This document shows positions 35,347-44,029 of a DNA stretch of 64,000 bases, one piece after another. Source of the DNA: Bacillus ndiopicus (GTDB taxonomy: Bacteria > Bacillota > Bacilli > Bacillales_A > Planococcaceae); assembly GCF_000612805.1 (NCBI RefSeq), contig NZ_HG964403.1, positions 434,001 through 498,000 of the forward strand, written 5' to 3'. Position 1 is the stretch's first letter, and each line of letters starts with the position of its first letter. Both the position numbers and the translations under genes were made by a program. Under the pieces are notes generated by a model, which saw nothing but the letters and a program-made list of their open reading frames with translations, made no database searches and was not told where the DNA came from.

Positions 35347-36687
35347 GTTTACTGTAATATGCATATACTGCCCTTTAGCTTTTGAATCCTTTAGTGCTGC
35401 AGGGTGAATGATTAGCATATATTGTGCATGCTCAGCAAGCGGTTTTGTTGGTGTTATGATGAGCTGCTTGTTATTTTGTACGATTTTTATTGGCACTGTG
35501 TTGTCACCAAGTGCTACAAGCTCGATTGCATTTGATGGGAGCTTAGTAGCGATAGGCTTGCTATAAGAAAGCGTTAAAGATTTACCATCTTTAGTTTTTA
35601 CAGCAGTCAATGCTTCGTAGTTTTTGAGTTTACTAACAAGTGAATCAAAATGAGCAGTCATAATCGGTGTAGCTGTTGAGATATGTGGTTTTACTCCAAC
35701 CTCGTTTATTATACTGCCGTGTGGACCAGAAAATTTCCCTATCGTTAGCTTTAAATAGCTGCCGTCTGAAAGTTCAAAAAATCCTTGCATTGTGCCTTTG
35801 CCATATGTTTTTTCGCCATAGATAATCGCTGACTTTTGGTCAACTAATGCAGCAGCTAGCATTTCTGATGCGCTTGCGCTATAGCGATTGACAAGTACAC
35901 GTGTATCCTTAGGGAATTTTGTTGGCTGATAGATTGCATTGTGCACAGTTGTACCTGTTGATTCTTGTAATTTATAAGCATAGGGTGATTTAGGGAACAT
36001 GCCTATTAATTGCTCGGCAGCCTCTACGTAGCCTCCACCGTTATCCTGAACATCTAAAATAAATGCTGTAGCTCCTTGCGATTTTAGCTCATTAAATGCT
36101 TTTTTTACAAGCTTTGACGCATCCTCTGAAAAAGAGCTTAAATGTATAAAGCCAACATTACCATAGAGAAGCTTGGTTGTTATATTTGGTAGGCTGAATG
36201 GCTGCCGAATAAGCGTCATGACTTTTGTTTGCCCATTTTGTAGTATACCAAGACGTATCGATGTATTTTTTTCACCAAGAATTAATGATGTTGCTTCTTG
36301 AATGGACAATGGAACAGTTGACTGTCCATTAATGCTTACGATAATTTGCCCACTTTGAATGCCAGCTTTATATGCACTACCACCTTTGATTACTTCTTTA
36401 ATTAAAACTCCTTTATCATGCTTTTCTACAACGACACCGATACCAACAGAGGTCATTTCAATAGAATTTACATATTTCTCGAATTCTGACGCAGTGAAGA
36501 ATGTAGAATATGCATCAAGCATCTCCATAACTTCTTGAATAGAAGATGCCTTTTGTAAGTTCCCATTAATCTTTCCGACATAGTCTGTTTTAATAATGGA
36601 TTTTATTTCATCTAAAGTGTTCGCATTTGCTGTGATTGGTAATAATAAAAAGAAGCTAAAAAGTATTACCTTTAATAAGTTTTTCAT
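35344..36687 (-). CDS. S41-family C-terminal processing protease with PDZ domain
   Basis: 447 residues; AAAGGTG before ATG. A signal peptide (about 1-22) and a short helical region are followed by a PDZ domain (about 65-160; GIGVVVEKHDKGVLIKEV), the S41 catalytic domain (about 165-340) and an Ig-like extension (about 360-447). The Ser-Lys dyad is intact: NRYSASASEM supplies the Ser and YGKGTMQG the Lys, 25 residues apart as in Tsp/CtpB. Such proteases trim or degrade secreted proteins from the C-terminus. The C-terminal Ig-like module in place of the usual peptidoglycan-binding module is less common. It follows brnQ by 27 bp and is probably co-transcribed. Confidence 0.88.
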   Translation of the reverse strand: MKNLLKVILFSFFLLLPITANANTLDEIKSIIKTDYVGKINGNLQKASSIQEVMEMLDAYSTFFTASEFEKYVNSIEMTSVGIGVVVEKHDKGVLIKEVIKGGSAYKAGIQSGQIIVSINGQSTVPLSIQEATSLILGEKNTSIRLGILQNGQTKVMTLIRQPFSLPNITTKLLYGNVGFIHLSSFSEDASKLVKKAFNELKSQGATAFILDVQDNGGGYVEAAEQLIGMFPKSPYAYKLQESTGTTVHNAIYQPTKFPKDTRVLVNRYSASASEMLAAALVDQKSAIIYGEKTYGKGTMQGFFELSDGSYLKLTIGKFSGPHGSIINEVGVKPHISTATPIMTAHFDSLVSKLKNYEALTAVKTKDGKSLTLSYSKPIATKLPSNAIELVALGDNTVPIKIVQNNKQLIITPTKPLAEHAQYMLIIHPAALKDSKAKGQYMHITVN

Positions 36688-36714
36688 TCGTCCACACCTT
36701 TATAAGTAGATATT

Positions 36715-38037
36715 TTATGCATTACGATACTTATTTTTAACGCTATGAATCATCAAACCAATCAATGTTGCAACAAAGGCGGGAATTAACCAACCGATGC
36801 TTTGCTTATATAATGGGAGGTTACTAATAATATTTTCATATGCACTGATTTCAATTCCCATTTCTTTTAAACCATCATAAATACTAATAACAGCAGTTGC
36901 TAGTAAAGGGAGTCCATAAACAACTGAGCTGTGCTGGAAACGATCTGCAAATAATGCTAACAACATGAGCACAATAGCAATCGGATAAATAGCTAACAAA
37001 ATCGGTAGTGAATATGAAATGATCGATTTTAAGCCAAAGTTTGAAATGGCTAAACCTAATAGAGTAAACACTATTAAGAAAGTTTGGTATGAAACCTTTG
37101 GAAATAGTTTGTTGAAAAATGCGGCATTAGCTGATAGCAGTCCAACAGCTGTTGTTAAGCAGGCTAAAATAATTGTTGCAGCTAAAATAACGCTGCCTGC
37201 TTTGCCAAAAAGTGCTTTTGCAGCTTCTGCAATAATAATCCCACCATCGCTATGAAAGCCTATAACGCTAGTGCTCGTTACACCGATATACGCAAGTGAT
37301 ACGTAGACAAATGCTAAACCAAGTGCTGCCACAATGCCTGAGAAAATAACAATTTTAATTTGCTCAGCTTTTTTAGTTAAGCCACGCCCCTTTAATGCTT
37401 GGACAATGACGATACCGAATACAAGAGCAGCAAGGACATCCATTGTTAAATAACCTTGAATAAAGCTTTCGAAAAAGGGTGAAGTTTGATATTTTCCTTG
37501 CGATTCACCGATTGGACCGAGCGGTGTTATGACGCTTTTTGCTGCGAGTGCTAAAATAATTAGCAATAAAGCAGGTGTTAAAAATTTCCCAATGCGATCT
37601 ACTATTTTTGAAGGATTAAACGCTAGGAATAGCGTTATAGCAAAAAATATGATAGTTGTGATTAATAGGGAAAGCGGATTTTCTGCCATTTGCTGTGATA
37701 AAAACGGCGCTTTGATTCCAATTTCATAAGATACAGCAGCTGTTCGAGGAATCGCAAAAAAGGGCCCAATTGATAAATAAACAATGGATGTGAAAATGAT
37801 TCCGAAAAGTGGATTTACTTTACTTGATAGCTCATGCAAGTCTCCTCCGCTTTTTGCCACAGTTATAACCCCAATAAGTGGTAAACCAACGCCCGTAATT
37901 AAGAAGCCAATCATTGCTATTAAAATATGCTCTCCAGCTTGTTGTCCTAATAGTGGAGGGAAAATGATATTTCCAGCTCCTAAAAAAAGTGCGAATAGCA
38001 TGAAACCTACAACGAGGTTTTCACGAATAAATTTCAT
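36715..38037 (-). CDS. brnQ: Branched-chain amino acid carrier BrnQ (LIVCS family)
   Basis: ATG at 38037 is chosen because AAGGAG lies 10 nt upstream and the chain then starts MKFIRENLVVGFMLFALFLG; the longer GTG start would read through the ribosome site. 440 residues, about 12 membrane segments, with the family N-terminus FLGAGNIIFPPLLGQ. It is a Na+- or H+-coupled importer of leucine, isoleucine and valine. First gene of a minus-strand pair with the S41 protease. The leader shares TATTTTAAGGAGA with the secA2 leader; no T-box structure is visible. Confidence 0.9.
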   Translation of the reverse strand: MKFIRENLVVGFMLFALFLGAGNIIFPPLLGQQAGEHILIAMIGFLITGVGLPLIGVITVAKSGGDLHELSSKVNPLFGIIFTSIVYLSIGPFFAIPRTAAVSYEIGIKAPFLSQQMAENPLSLLITTIIFFAITLFLAFNPSKIVDRIGKFLTPALLLIILALAAKSVITPLGPIGESQGKYQTSPFFESFIQGYLTMDVLAALVFGIVIVQALKGRGLTKKAEQIKIVIFSGIVAALGLAFVYVSLAYIGVTSTSVIGFHSDGGIIIAEAAKALFGKAGSVILAATIILACLTTAVGLLSANAAFFNKLFPKVSYQTFLIVFTLLGLAISNFGLKSIISYSLPILLAIYPIAIVLMLLALFADRFQHSSVVYGLPLLATAVISIYDGLKEMGIEISAYENIISNLPLYKQSIGWLIPAFVATLIGLMIHSVKNKYRNA

Positions 38038-38412
38038 GGTATGTTCTCTCCTTAAAATAGTGACTGACACACGTAGTATTCATACTAGCATACACTTTTT
38101 TTAAAGGCTTGGAAATGCCATTATAATAATTTAACTAAATGTTGCAAATAGTTAGTAATAATTCTATCTAATCCAACTTTAGTATATTTCTTTGATTACA
38201 TTCAAAGAATCCTACAACATCTTAATCATAGAGAAGTCCTTTATGTAGTGCTTTTAGACTTATTTTTTCTCAATCGCAATCTATTGAATGATGAAAAAGT
38301 TAACAATAAGGGCAAATAGGCTATTGTGAATAGTTATAAATATTCGTTACAATAAAATCAATATTAGAGTGATAGGACGTTACATGAAAGTAGAAGGGAC
38401 GGGGTTTGGATA
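38038..38412. other. Divergent intergenic region brnQ / LysM-NlpC gene
   Basis: 375 bp, AT-rich. A short TTTGA/TCAAA hairpin occurs near 38201-38216; no gene, array or convincing riboswitch is visible. Promoters for both flanking genes must lie here but no -10/-35 pair stands out. Confidence 0.4.
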
Positions 38413-39282
38413 ATGGCAAGTAAATGGCAAGCTGCTGTTGCGAGTGCGCTCATGTTGTCAGCAATCATAGCGCCAGCAGTAGACGCAGCACCTTATCTGG
38501 TACAAAAAGGCGATACATTGACTAAAATCGCTAAAGAACATGAAGTAACAGTGCAGCAGTTAAAGCAATGGAATAATCTAAAATCAGATGCTATTTTCGT
38601 GAATCAAAAGCTTACTATAGCCAATCCAGAAATGAAAGTGAATAAAGAGGAGATAGTCGAAAAAGTTGTAGTTGTAGAAAAAACAATAAGTACAACTACA
38701 TATACAGTGCAAAAAGGCGATACATTAGCAGTAATCGCACAAAAAAATAATATGACAATCGCGCAACTAAAAGAATTAAATAAGTTACAATCTGATGTGA
38801 TTTATGTTGATCAACAGCTACAAGTGAATAGGACTGCGCAATTGAAGCAACTAGAGCAAAGAAAAGAGGAGCAGATAATTACAGTTGCACCTAGTACTGG
38901 TGGACAAGACATTTATAAGTATACGGTTGAGCTAGCTCATGAATTGATTGGGACACCTTATTTGTTCGCTGGAAACACTGTGGAAGGCTTTGATTGTAGC
39001 GGTTTTGTAAAATATGTTTATAGCAATGCGGGCTTAAATATTTCACGTAAAAGTAGCCTTGATTACTTTTTGCAGGATACCACAGCAGTAGAGCAACCAG
39101 TACCTGGGGATGTAGTATTTTTTAAAAATACATATATACCAAACATCTCACATATGGGCATTTATATAGGAGAAGATCAATTTATTCACGCCGGTACAAG
39201 TGGTGTTGAAATATCTAAAGTAACACAAAGTTACTGGGCAGAGCGATTTGTCGCATACAAACGTTTTAATGGAATTGAATAG
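38413..39282 (+). CDS. LysM-NlpC/P60 peptidoglycan endopeptidase
   Basis: 289 residues; GGGACGGGG upstream of ATG. A signal peptide (about 1-26, cleaved after VDA) precedes two LysM domains at about 29-72 (YLVQKGDTLTKIAKEHEV) and 97-140 (YTVQKGDTLAVIAQKNNM). The NlpC/P60 domain covers about 170-287 with GFDCSGFVKYVYS (Cys), SHMGIYIGED (His) and FIHAG. LysM binds N-acetylglucosamine in glycan strands; the enzyme cleaves stem peptides (LytE/LytF/CwlS type) in growth or cell separation. It uses LysM rather than SLH for wall binding, unlike the paralogue at 18434. A terminator follows. Confidence 0.92.
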   Translation: MASKWQAAVASALMLSAIIAPAVDAAPYLVQKGDTLTKIAKEHEVTVQQLKQWNNLKSDAIFVNQKLTIANPEMKVNKEEIVEKVVVVEKTISTTTYTVQKGDTLAVIAQKNNMTIAQLKELNKLQSDVIYVDQQLQVNRTAQLKQLEQRKEEQIITVAPSTGGQDIYKYTVELAHELIGTPYLFAGNTVEGFDCSGFVKYVYSNAGLNISRKSSLDYFLQDTTAVEQPVPGDVVFFKNTYIPNISHMGIYIGEDQFIHAGTSGVEISKVTQSYWAERFVAYKRFNGIE

Positions 39283-39289
39283 CTAAAGG

Positions 39290-39318
39290 GATACTCACGA
39301 TTGTGGGTATCTTTTTTT
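39290..39318 (+). terminator. Terminator after the LysM-NlpC gene
   Basis: GATACTCAC pairs with GTGGGTATC (one G-T pair) around a 4-nt loop; TTTTTTT follows. Confidence 0.8.
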
Positions 39319-39516
39319 CCATTTTAAATGAAATATAACTTTACAAAAGAGATACATGTGCTAATTTATACAGATTTTCTATAAATAAAAAATGAAACAA
39401 CATGTTATTTTTAGTTAATAGTGAGGGGCTTTTAATTATGAAAAACGCTATAATGTCAGATTTTCAATTCGAGTAGTCAATCTGATAGGTTCATTTCGGC
39501 TATAAAATATTACAAA

Positions 39517-39533
39517 TGTTACAAAGTTGTAAG
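39517..39533 (+). promoter_or_regulatory. Imperfect WalR-like box
   Basis: TGTTAC-N5-TGTAAG; only the last base departs from TGTWAH-N5-TGTWAH. Confidence 0.35.
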
Positions 39534-39656
39534 GTGAGGATAGATAATTATCTCTAATGTTTCATAAATAATGCAACCTGTTTGTAATAAAGATGTTTAA
39601 ACGTTGATATAACAGGGTATATGATTAAGTCAGTATTTAACACAGAATATCATATG

Positions 39657-39684
39657 TGTAACTGTATTGTTACAGAACTGTAAT
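39657..39684 (+). promoter_or_regulatory. Triple WalR-like box
   Basis: TGTAAC-N5-TGTTAC-N5-TGTAAT: three perfect TGTWAH hexamers with an 11-bp step, thus two overlapping full WalR sites, 79 bp upstream of the NlpC/P60 start. WalRK controls wall hydrolases in Bacillales; control here is inferred from the motif and the target type. Confidence 0.65.
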
Positions 39685-39762
39685 GTTATAAGGGGATAAC
39701 TCATGTTAATCTAATAACAGTTAAATTATCAGAAAACTATTCGGCTGTGTGGAGGATTATTA

Positions 39763-40251
39763 ATGAGTTATAACAATATTTTACGAAGTACATTATTAAC
39801 ATTTTTAGCGGCTTTAGCTATTTTCTTATCACCTATTGGTAATGATAAAGCATCTGCTGCGGATTTCACTTCAAGTGATTTTAAAGCGACAGCACAAAAA
39901 TATTTAGGTGTACCATATTTATATGGTGGTACTACAACAAGTGGCTTTGATTGCTCTGGATATATTCGTGCCGTATTTAATGATCTTGGTGTAACATCAT
40001 TACCTCGCACTTCATCATCTATGTACGGTGTAGGTACAGCGGTTAGTAAAAATGATTTAATTCCAGGTGACTTAGTATTCTTTAATACTTCAGGTAGTGG
40101 TATTTCTCACGTTGGCATTTACTTAGGTAACGGTAAATTCATCCACTCACAAACAAACGTAGGTGTAAGTATTACAGATCTTAACGATAAATGGTATTGG
40201 GGTAGCCGCTATGTAGGTGCAAAGCGTGTTGCAGATGTATCGTTTGAATAA
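39763..40251 (+). CDS. Single-domain secreted NlpC/P60 endopeptidase
   Basis: 162 residues; GGAGG before ATG. A signal peptide (about 1-33) is followed by one NlpC/P60 domain filling the rest: GFDCSGYIRAVF (Cys), SHVGIYLGNGKFIHS (two His). No wall-binding domain is present. The catalytic domain closely resembles that of the SLH-anchored enzyme at 18434 (shared VPYLYGG/TPYVYGG, TTTSGFDCSG, GDLxFFNTSG, SHVGIY and GAKRVA). It should cut stem-peptide bonds in the wall, possibly in a freely diffusing form. The promoter region carries the best WalR-like site in the window. A terminator follows. Confidence 0.9.
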   Translation: MSYNNILRSTLLTFLAALAIFLSPIGNDKASAADFTSSDFKATAQKYLGVPYLYGGTTTSGFDCSGYIRAVFNDLGVTSLPRTSSSMYGVGTAVSKNDLIPGDLVFFNTSGSGISHVGIYLGNGKFIHSQTNVGVSITDLNDKWYWGSRYVGAKRVADVSFE

Positions 40252-40286
40252 TATATACTCTATACATAGTAAAATATACAGCTAGC

Positions 40287-40329
40287 AAAGACTGATTCAT
40301 GAGGATTCCCTCGTGTGTCAGTCTTTTTT
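40287..40329 (+). terminator. Terminator after the single-domain NlpC/P60 gene
   Basis: AAAGACTGA pairs with TCAGTCTTT, with an inner GAGG/CCTC pairing, followed by a T run. Confidence 0.7.
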
Positions 40330-40395
40330 TGATAAATCCCAATATCTAATCAACACATTACCCAATGTATGTGAGTTGAAATTGAAATATACAAA

Positions 40396-40434
40396 AAAAT
40401 CAACACTTGTCTCAAATAGACGAGTGTTGATTTT
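40396..40434 (-). terminator. Terminator after slaP
   Basis: AATCAACACTTGTCT pairs with AGACGAGTGTTGATT around a 5-nt loop; the minus strand ends in TTTTTTTG. Confidence 0.75.
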
Positions 40435-40442
40435 GGATTCTA

Positions 40443-41351
40443 TTATTCTTGTGGCACGCGTGCTGTCCAACGTGAAAGGTCAATGCCTTTAATGTCTACT
40501 AACTGGGCTGGGAAAATAAATGTCCATGGCTTCGTTGTATTTGGTTGTACCGTTAAGATAGGATCAAGCTTGAATGAACCTTTTGCTACTTGCTTGTTAC
40601 GTGCATCGATAATTTCAAGTGGGAGTTGTTCAAGGTTAATTGCTTTGTCGTTTCCGTTACGAATAAAAATCGATACATGTAAACTCTTATCATTTTGCAA
40701 TTTTGCTTGTAAACCAGTAAAGTTGACTTCTGTTTTGCCAAGCTTCGGTAAATCCTTCACGATTTTTTCTAATGCTTCTTGCTGATCCTTCGGTAATTGT
40801 TTTTTCCAAGTTTCATCTAAATCAAGTTGATGACCACGTAAAGAAATTAAGTTGAAGGCGATTTTCCAGCCTTCTTCCTTCGGTGCCTCTGTTACACCAG
40901 ACTCAAAAGAGCTTTGGTCAAATTCGAATACCCAAGGACGAGCACTTTCTGCTGGGATAATACCTAGTTCTTTAAAGTTAAACATTTTAGATGCAAGGCG
41001 TTTATCATCTTTATCTAAAATGAATAATTCGATTTCACCAAGCTCGATTGCCTCTGGTAATGAAGAACGGAAAAATGCTTTAACGTTCCAAGCGCCAGTG
41101 CGTGGATTTTCTTCTATATTAATTGCTGATAGTGAAAGCTGGTTCGGCTTTAATGGTTGTAATTCGTTTGCTAGGAAATTAAATACATATTGTTGCTCTA
41201 ATGGCACATCCCACTGAGGGTGGTATGAAAGTTTTGTTACAACATCGCGATTATCCCCCGACTGTTTCGTATCCTTTAATACTTCTTTCGAGTCAATCGC
41301 ACTGTCTGCTCCAACTTTGTCCCCTTTTTTGAAAAAATCAAATAATCCCAT
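40443..41351 (-). CDS. slaP: Accessory Sec S-layer assembly protein SlaP
   Basis: 302 residues; AGGAGGAG before ATG lies inside the end of secA2, two bases separate the frames, so translation is coupled. The protein has a charged N-terminus (GLFDFFKKGDK) and two copies of the SLAP module, about 45-155 and 190-300. They share the pattern of a beta strand, an (I/P)xELxxAxNKxLxxxxF-like segment and a W-x-F-x-F motif (PWVFEF, PWTFIF). In Bacillus anthracis SlaP works with SecA2 to secrete the S-layer proteins Sap and EA1. It has no signal peptide and is presumed cytoplasmic. The pairing with secA2 and the SLH-rich neighbourhood support the same job here. Confidence 0.88.
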   Translation of the reverse strand: MGLFDFFKKGDKVGADSAIDSKEVLKDTKQSGDNRDVVTKLSYHPQWDVPLEQQYVFNFLANELQPLKPNQLSLSAINIEENPRTGAWNVKAFFRSSLPEAIELGEIELFILDKDDKRLASKMFNFKELGIIPAESARPWVFEFDQSSFESGVTEAPKEEGWKIAFNLISLRGHQLDLDETWKKQLPKDQQEALEKIVKDLPKLGKTEVNFTGLQAKLQNDKSLHVSIFIRNGNDKAINLEQLPLEIIDARNKQVAKGSFKLDPILTVQPNTTKPWTFIFPAQLVDIKGIDLSRWTARVPQE

Positions 41352-41353
41352 AG

Positions 41354-43723
41354 TTATTGCTCCTCCTGCTCTAAAATCGTTGAAATAGATTTCATAAATA
41401 TTACAAGTTCTTCTACAATGCCACGGCGAAGTTCTTGGAAGTTTTTCCCGAATAATTCTAGGCCCTCACGTTGGTAAATACGCATAGGGTCTTCTTGTTG
41501 GTAGTGGCGTAATCCGATACCTTCCTTTAAATGAGACATTTGCTCTAAATGTTTCACCCATGCTGCATCAATGTAACTTAATACAACTTGTGGGATAACT
41601 CGCATAACTTGTTCGTTGCTTTGGAAGCTTTCGATAAAGTCACGTAGTTCAAATACACTTGTATTCAATGAATCTAAAATCTTTGTTACTTTTGTCTCTT
41701 TTCGATCGAGAGTAACAGGTGTTAATAATAAAGAATTAACTGTACTTTCCATTTTGTCAAAGTTCCATTCAAGTGGATCAACTTCCTCTGGCGCATTATC
41801 ACGTACTGCAAAATCAACAGTTTCATACATCATACGTGTAATAAGGCTCAGTAAGTCATCACCAGCTAGAACTCTATCACGTAACTCGTAAATGATTTTA
41901 CGTTGATCGTTAATAACATCATCCAGCTTTAAGTTGTATTCACGCATTGAGAAATGAGCGCCTTCTACGATGCGTTGAGTACGATTAATTAGCTCGATAA
42001 TATCTTTATTCTCGATGCGTTTAATGTCATTTAAAGTCATTTTTTTACGGAACTTTTCAACCTCTTCTTTAGCGAAGCGTTTAAACATATCATCTTCTAT
42101 AGACAGAATAAATTGGCTCTCCCCCGGGTCTCCTTGACGACCAGAGCGTCCGCGTAATTGGTTATCCACACGGCGGCTTTCATGCTTTTCTGTACCGATA
42201 ACAAAAAGGCCACCAAGCTTTTCAACACCTTCACCTAAAACGATGTCAGTACCGCGACCTGCCATATTTGTTGCAACAGTAATGCGCCCTTTTTGGCCAG
42301 CTTCTGAAATAAGCTCCACTTCCTGCTCAACTGTTTTCGCATTCAATAGTTGATGTGATAAGTTATACTTTTTTAAATACTGTGATACTTTTTCAGATTG
42401 TAAAATTGACGTTGTACCGATTAAAACAGGTTGACCTTTTTCATGACGACGCAACGTTTCTTGTGCCACATACTCATATTTTGCCTCAACTGTTTCAAAG
42501 ACGATATCTGTTTGGTCAATACGTTTGCGTGGTCTGTTCGTTGGGATTTGGATTACACGCATATTGTATACTTCTAAGATTTCTTTTTCTTGTGTTTTTG
42601 CTGTACCCGTCATTCCTGACATTTTCGGGTACATACGGAAATAGTTTTGAATTGTAACTTGTGCTTGCGCTTTATTTTCCTCCGTTACTTCAACGCCTTC
42701 TTTTGCTTCAATTGCTTGATGCAAGCCATCAGATAGTGTACGACCTTCCATGATGCGTCCTGTAAACATATCAACAAGCTCAATTTTGTTATCTCGAACG
42801 ATGTAGTCTACATCGCGTTCAAACATTACATGAGCGCGCACAGCTTGAATAACGTAGTGATAAAGCGTTTGATGCTCTAAATCGTAAAGGTTATCAACAC
42901 CAAATGCGGCTTCTACTTTTTCAATTCCCTGCTCTGTTAAAGAAGTAGCCTTTGTTTCATCGTCGAAATCATAGTCTTCGTCTACTTTGAAGCGTTTTGC
43001 TAGCATAGCAGCGATACGGTGTAGCTCTTCGTTTGCTGACATTTTGCCGGCGATAATAAGAGGTGTTTTAGCTTCGTCGATTAATACTGAATCGACCTCA
43101 TCAATAATAGCGAAGTGATAAGGTCGTTGTACTTTATCCGCAATAGAATGTGCCATGTTATCACGTAAATAGTCGAAGCCAAATTCTGTGCCAACACCAT
43201 AAGTGATATCAGCTTTGTAAGCCTCTTTTTTATCTGCTTGTTCCATCATCGGTACGTTCAAACCGACTGTTAAGCCGAGGAAGCGATGAATTTGTCCGAT
43301 TAGCTCGTAGTCACGTTTTGCTAAATAGTCATTTACTGTAATTACATGCACACCTTTTCCTTCTAGTGCACGTACGTAAGAAGGCAGGGAAGCAACTAAT
43401 GTTTTACCTTCACCTGTAGGCATTTCGGCGATATTCCCTTCTGTTAATACTAAGCCACCGATTAATTGAACGTCGAAATGGCGCATATTTAAAATACGCT
43501 TCGATGTTTCGCGAACGACAGCAAATGCGTCAGGGATGATTGCTGTAATTTCCTCGCCCTTTTCTAAGCGTTCTTTAAACTTGAAAGTCATGCCTTGTAG
43601 TTCTTCATCTGACATTGCAGCATATGTTGCTTCAAGTGCATTAATTTGATCTACTATTTTATAGTATCTTTTTAATTCTCGAGCACTCGTTTGCTCTTGA
43701 TTCCGTTTAAAAATTGAGAACAT
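41354..43723 (-). CDS. secA2: Accessory Sec translocase ATPase SecA2
   Basis: ATG at 43723 (AAAGGAG, 9-nt spacing) is preferred to the in-frame GTG at 43771, whose reading would cross two ribosome-site-like stretches; 789 residues. Walker A (MPTGEGKTLVA), the DEVDSVLIDEA Walker B box, GGLFVIGTEKHESRRVDNQLRGRSGRQGD motif region and an intact preprotein-crosslinking domain are visible. The C-terminus ends soon after the helical scaffold (FMKSISTILEQEEQ) and lacks the Cys-rich zinc/SecB tail of housekeeping SecA. That, the length and the slaP neighbour identify SecA2, which exports a small set of substrates, mainly S-layer proteins. It heads a two-gene minus-strand operon. Confidence 0.92.
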   Translation of the reverse strand: MFSIFKRNQEQTSARELKRYYKIVDQINALEATYAAMSDEELQGMTFKFKERLEKGEEITAIIPDAFAVVRETSKRILNMRHFDVQLIGGLVLTEGNIAEMPTGEGKTLVASLPSYVRALEGKGVHVITVNDYLAKRDYELIGQIHRFLGLTVGLNVPMMEQADKKEAYKADITYGVGTEFGFDYLRDNMAHSIADKVQRPYHFAIIDEVDSVLIDEAKTPLIIAGKMSANEELHRIAAMLAKRFKVDEDYDFDDETKATSLTEQGIEKVEAAFGVDNLYDLEHQTLYHYVIQAVRAHVMFERDVDYIVRDNKIELVDMFTGRIMEGRTLSDGLHQAIEAKEGVEVTEENKAQAQVTIQNYFRMYPKMSGMTGTAKTQEKEILEVYNMRVIQIPTNRPRKRIDQTDIVFETVEAKYEYVAQETLRRHEKGQPVLIGTTSILQSEKVSQYLKKYNLSHQLLNAKTVEQEVELISEAGQKGRITVATNMAGRGTDIVLGEGVEKLGGLFVIGTEKHESRRVDNQLRGRSGRQGDPGESQFILSIEDDMFKRFAKEEVEKFRKKMTLNDIKRIENKDIIELINRTQRIVEGAHFSMREYNLKLDDVINDQRKIIYELRDRVLAGDDLLSLITRMMYETVDFAVRDNAPEEVDPLEWNFDKMESTVNSLLLTPVTLDRKETKVTKILDSLNTSVFELRDFIESFQSNEQVMRVIPQVVLSYIDAAWVKHLEQMSHLKEGIGLRHYQQEDPMRIYQREGLELFGKNFQELRRGIVEELVIFMKSISTILEQEEQ

Positions 43724-44029
43724 TTTATTACGCTCCTTTGAAGTTGTCTCCTTAAAATAGCTAGCAGACACTAGCTTATTTTATCAGAAATTCAGCTATA
43801 TTACTACTCATGGCCGACCGAACAATCAATATGATAAAGAGGCGAGGGTATAGTTTTCACCAATTTGAAGATAATATACAGTAATTTGCGAGAGAAAAAC
43901 TATATTTTGTATATTAAACGTGTTATAATTATCATGGTTTATCATGCATCAGCAGAAATTCAGCTCTTTTCTAGAGGAAATCTGCGGGCATAGAAGTGAT
44001 TATGACGATTAAATTTAAGGAGGAGAGAC
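43724..44029. other. Divergent intergenic region secA2 / tagO
   Basis: 306 bp. It contains AT-rich promoter-like stretches (a TATAAT at about 43924 on the plus strand) and a loose GCAGAAATT.../...AAATCTGC pairing near 43950-43986 before tagO. No gene, array or terminator is visible. Confidence 0.4.

Larger units (their letters stand above)
39319..39762. other. Long regulatory intergenic region before a NlpC/P60 gene
   Basis: About 440 bp, AT-rich, with WalR-like boxes at 39517 and 39657. A 12-codon open frame (39438-39476, after GAGGGG) overlaps a TCAGATT/AATCTGA inverted repeat; I do not support it as a gene. No terminator-like structure precedes the start. Confidence 0.5.

Noticed and set aside
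38038-38412. T-box leader for brnQ
   Set aside because: No T-box core sequence, specifier loop or terminator/antiterminator pair is visible.
39438-39476. Twelve-codon peptide before the NlpC/P60 gene
   Set aside because: The GAGGGG site is poorly spaced, the frame overlaps an inverted repeat, and length gives no statistical support.
43724-43771. GTG at 43771 as start of secA2
   Set aside because: It would add 16 residues encoded by two ribosome-site-like stretches; ATG at 43723 gives a typical SecA2 start.
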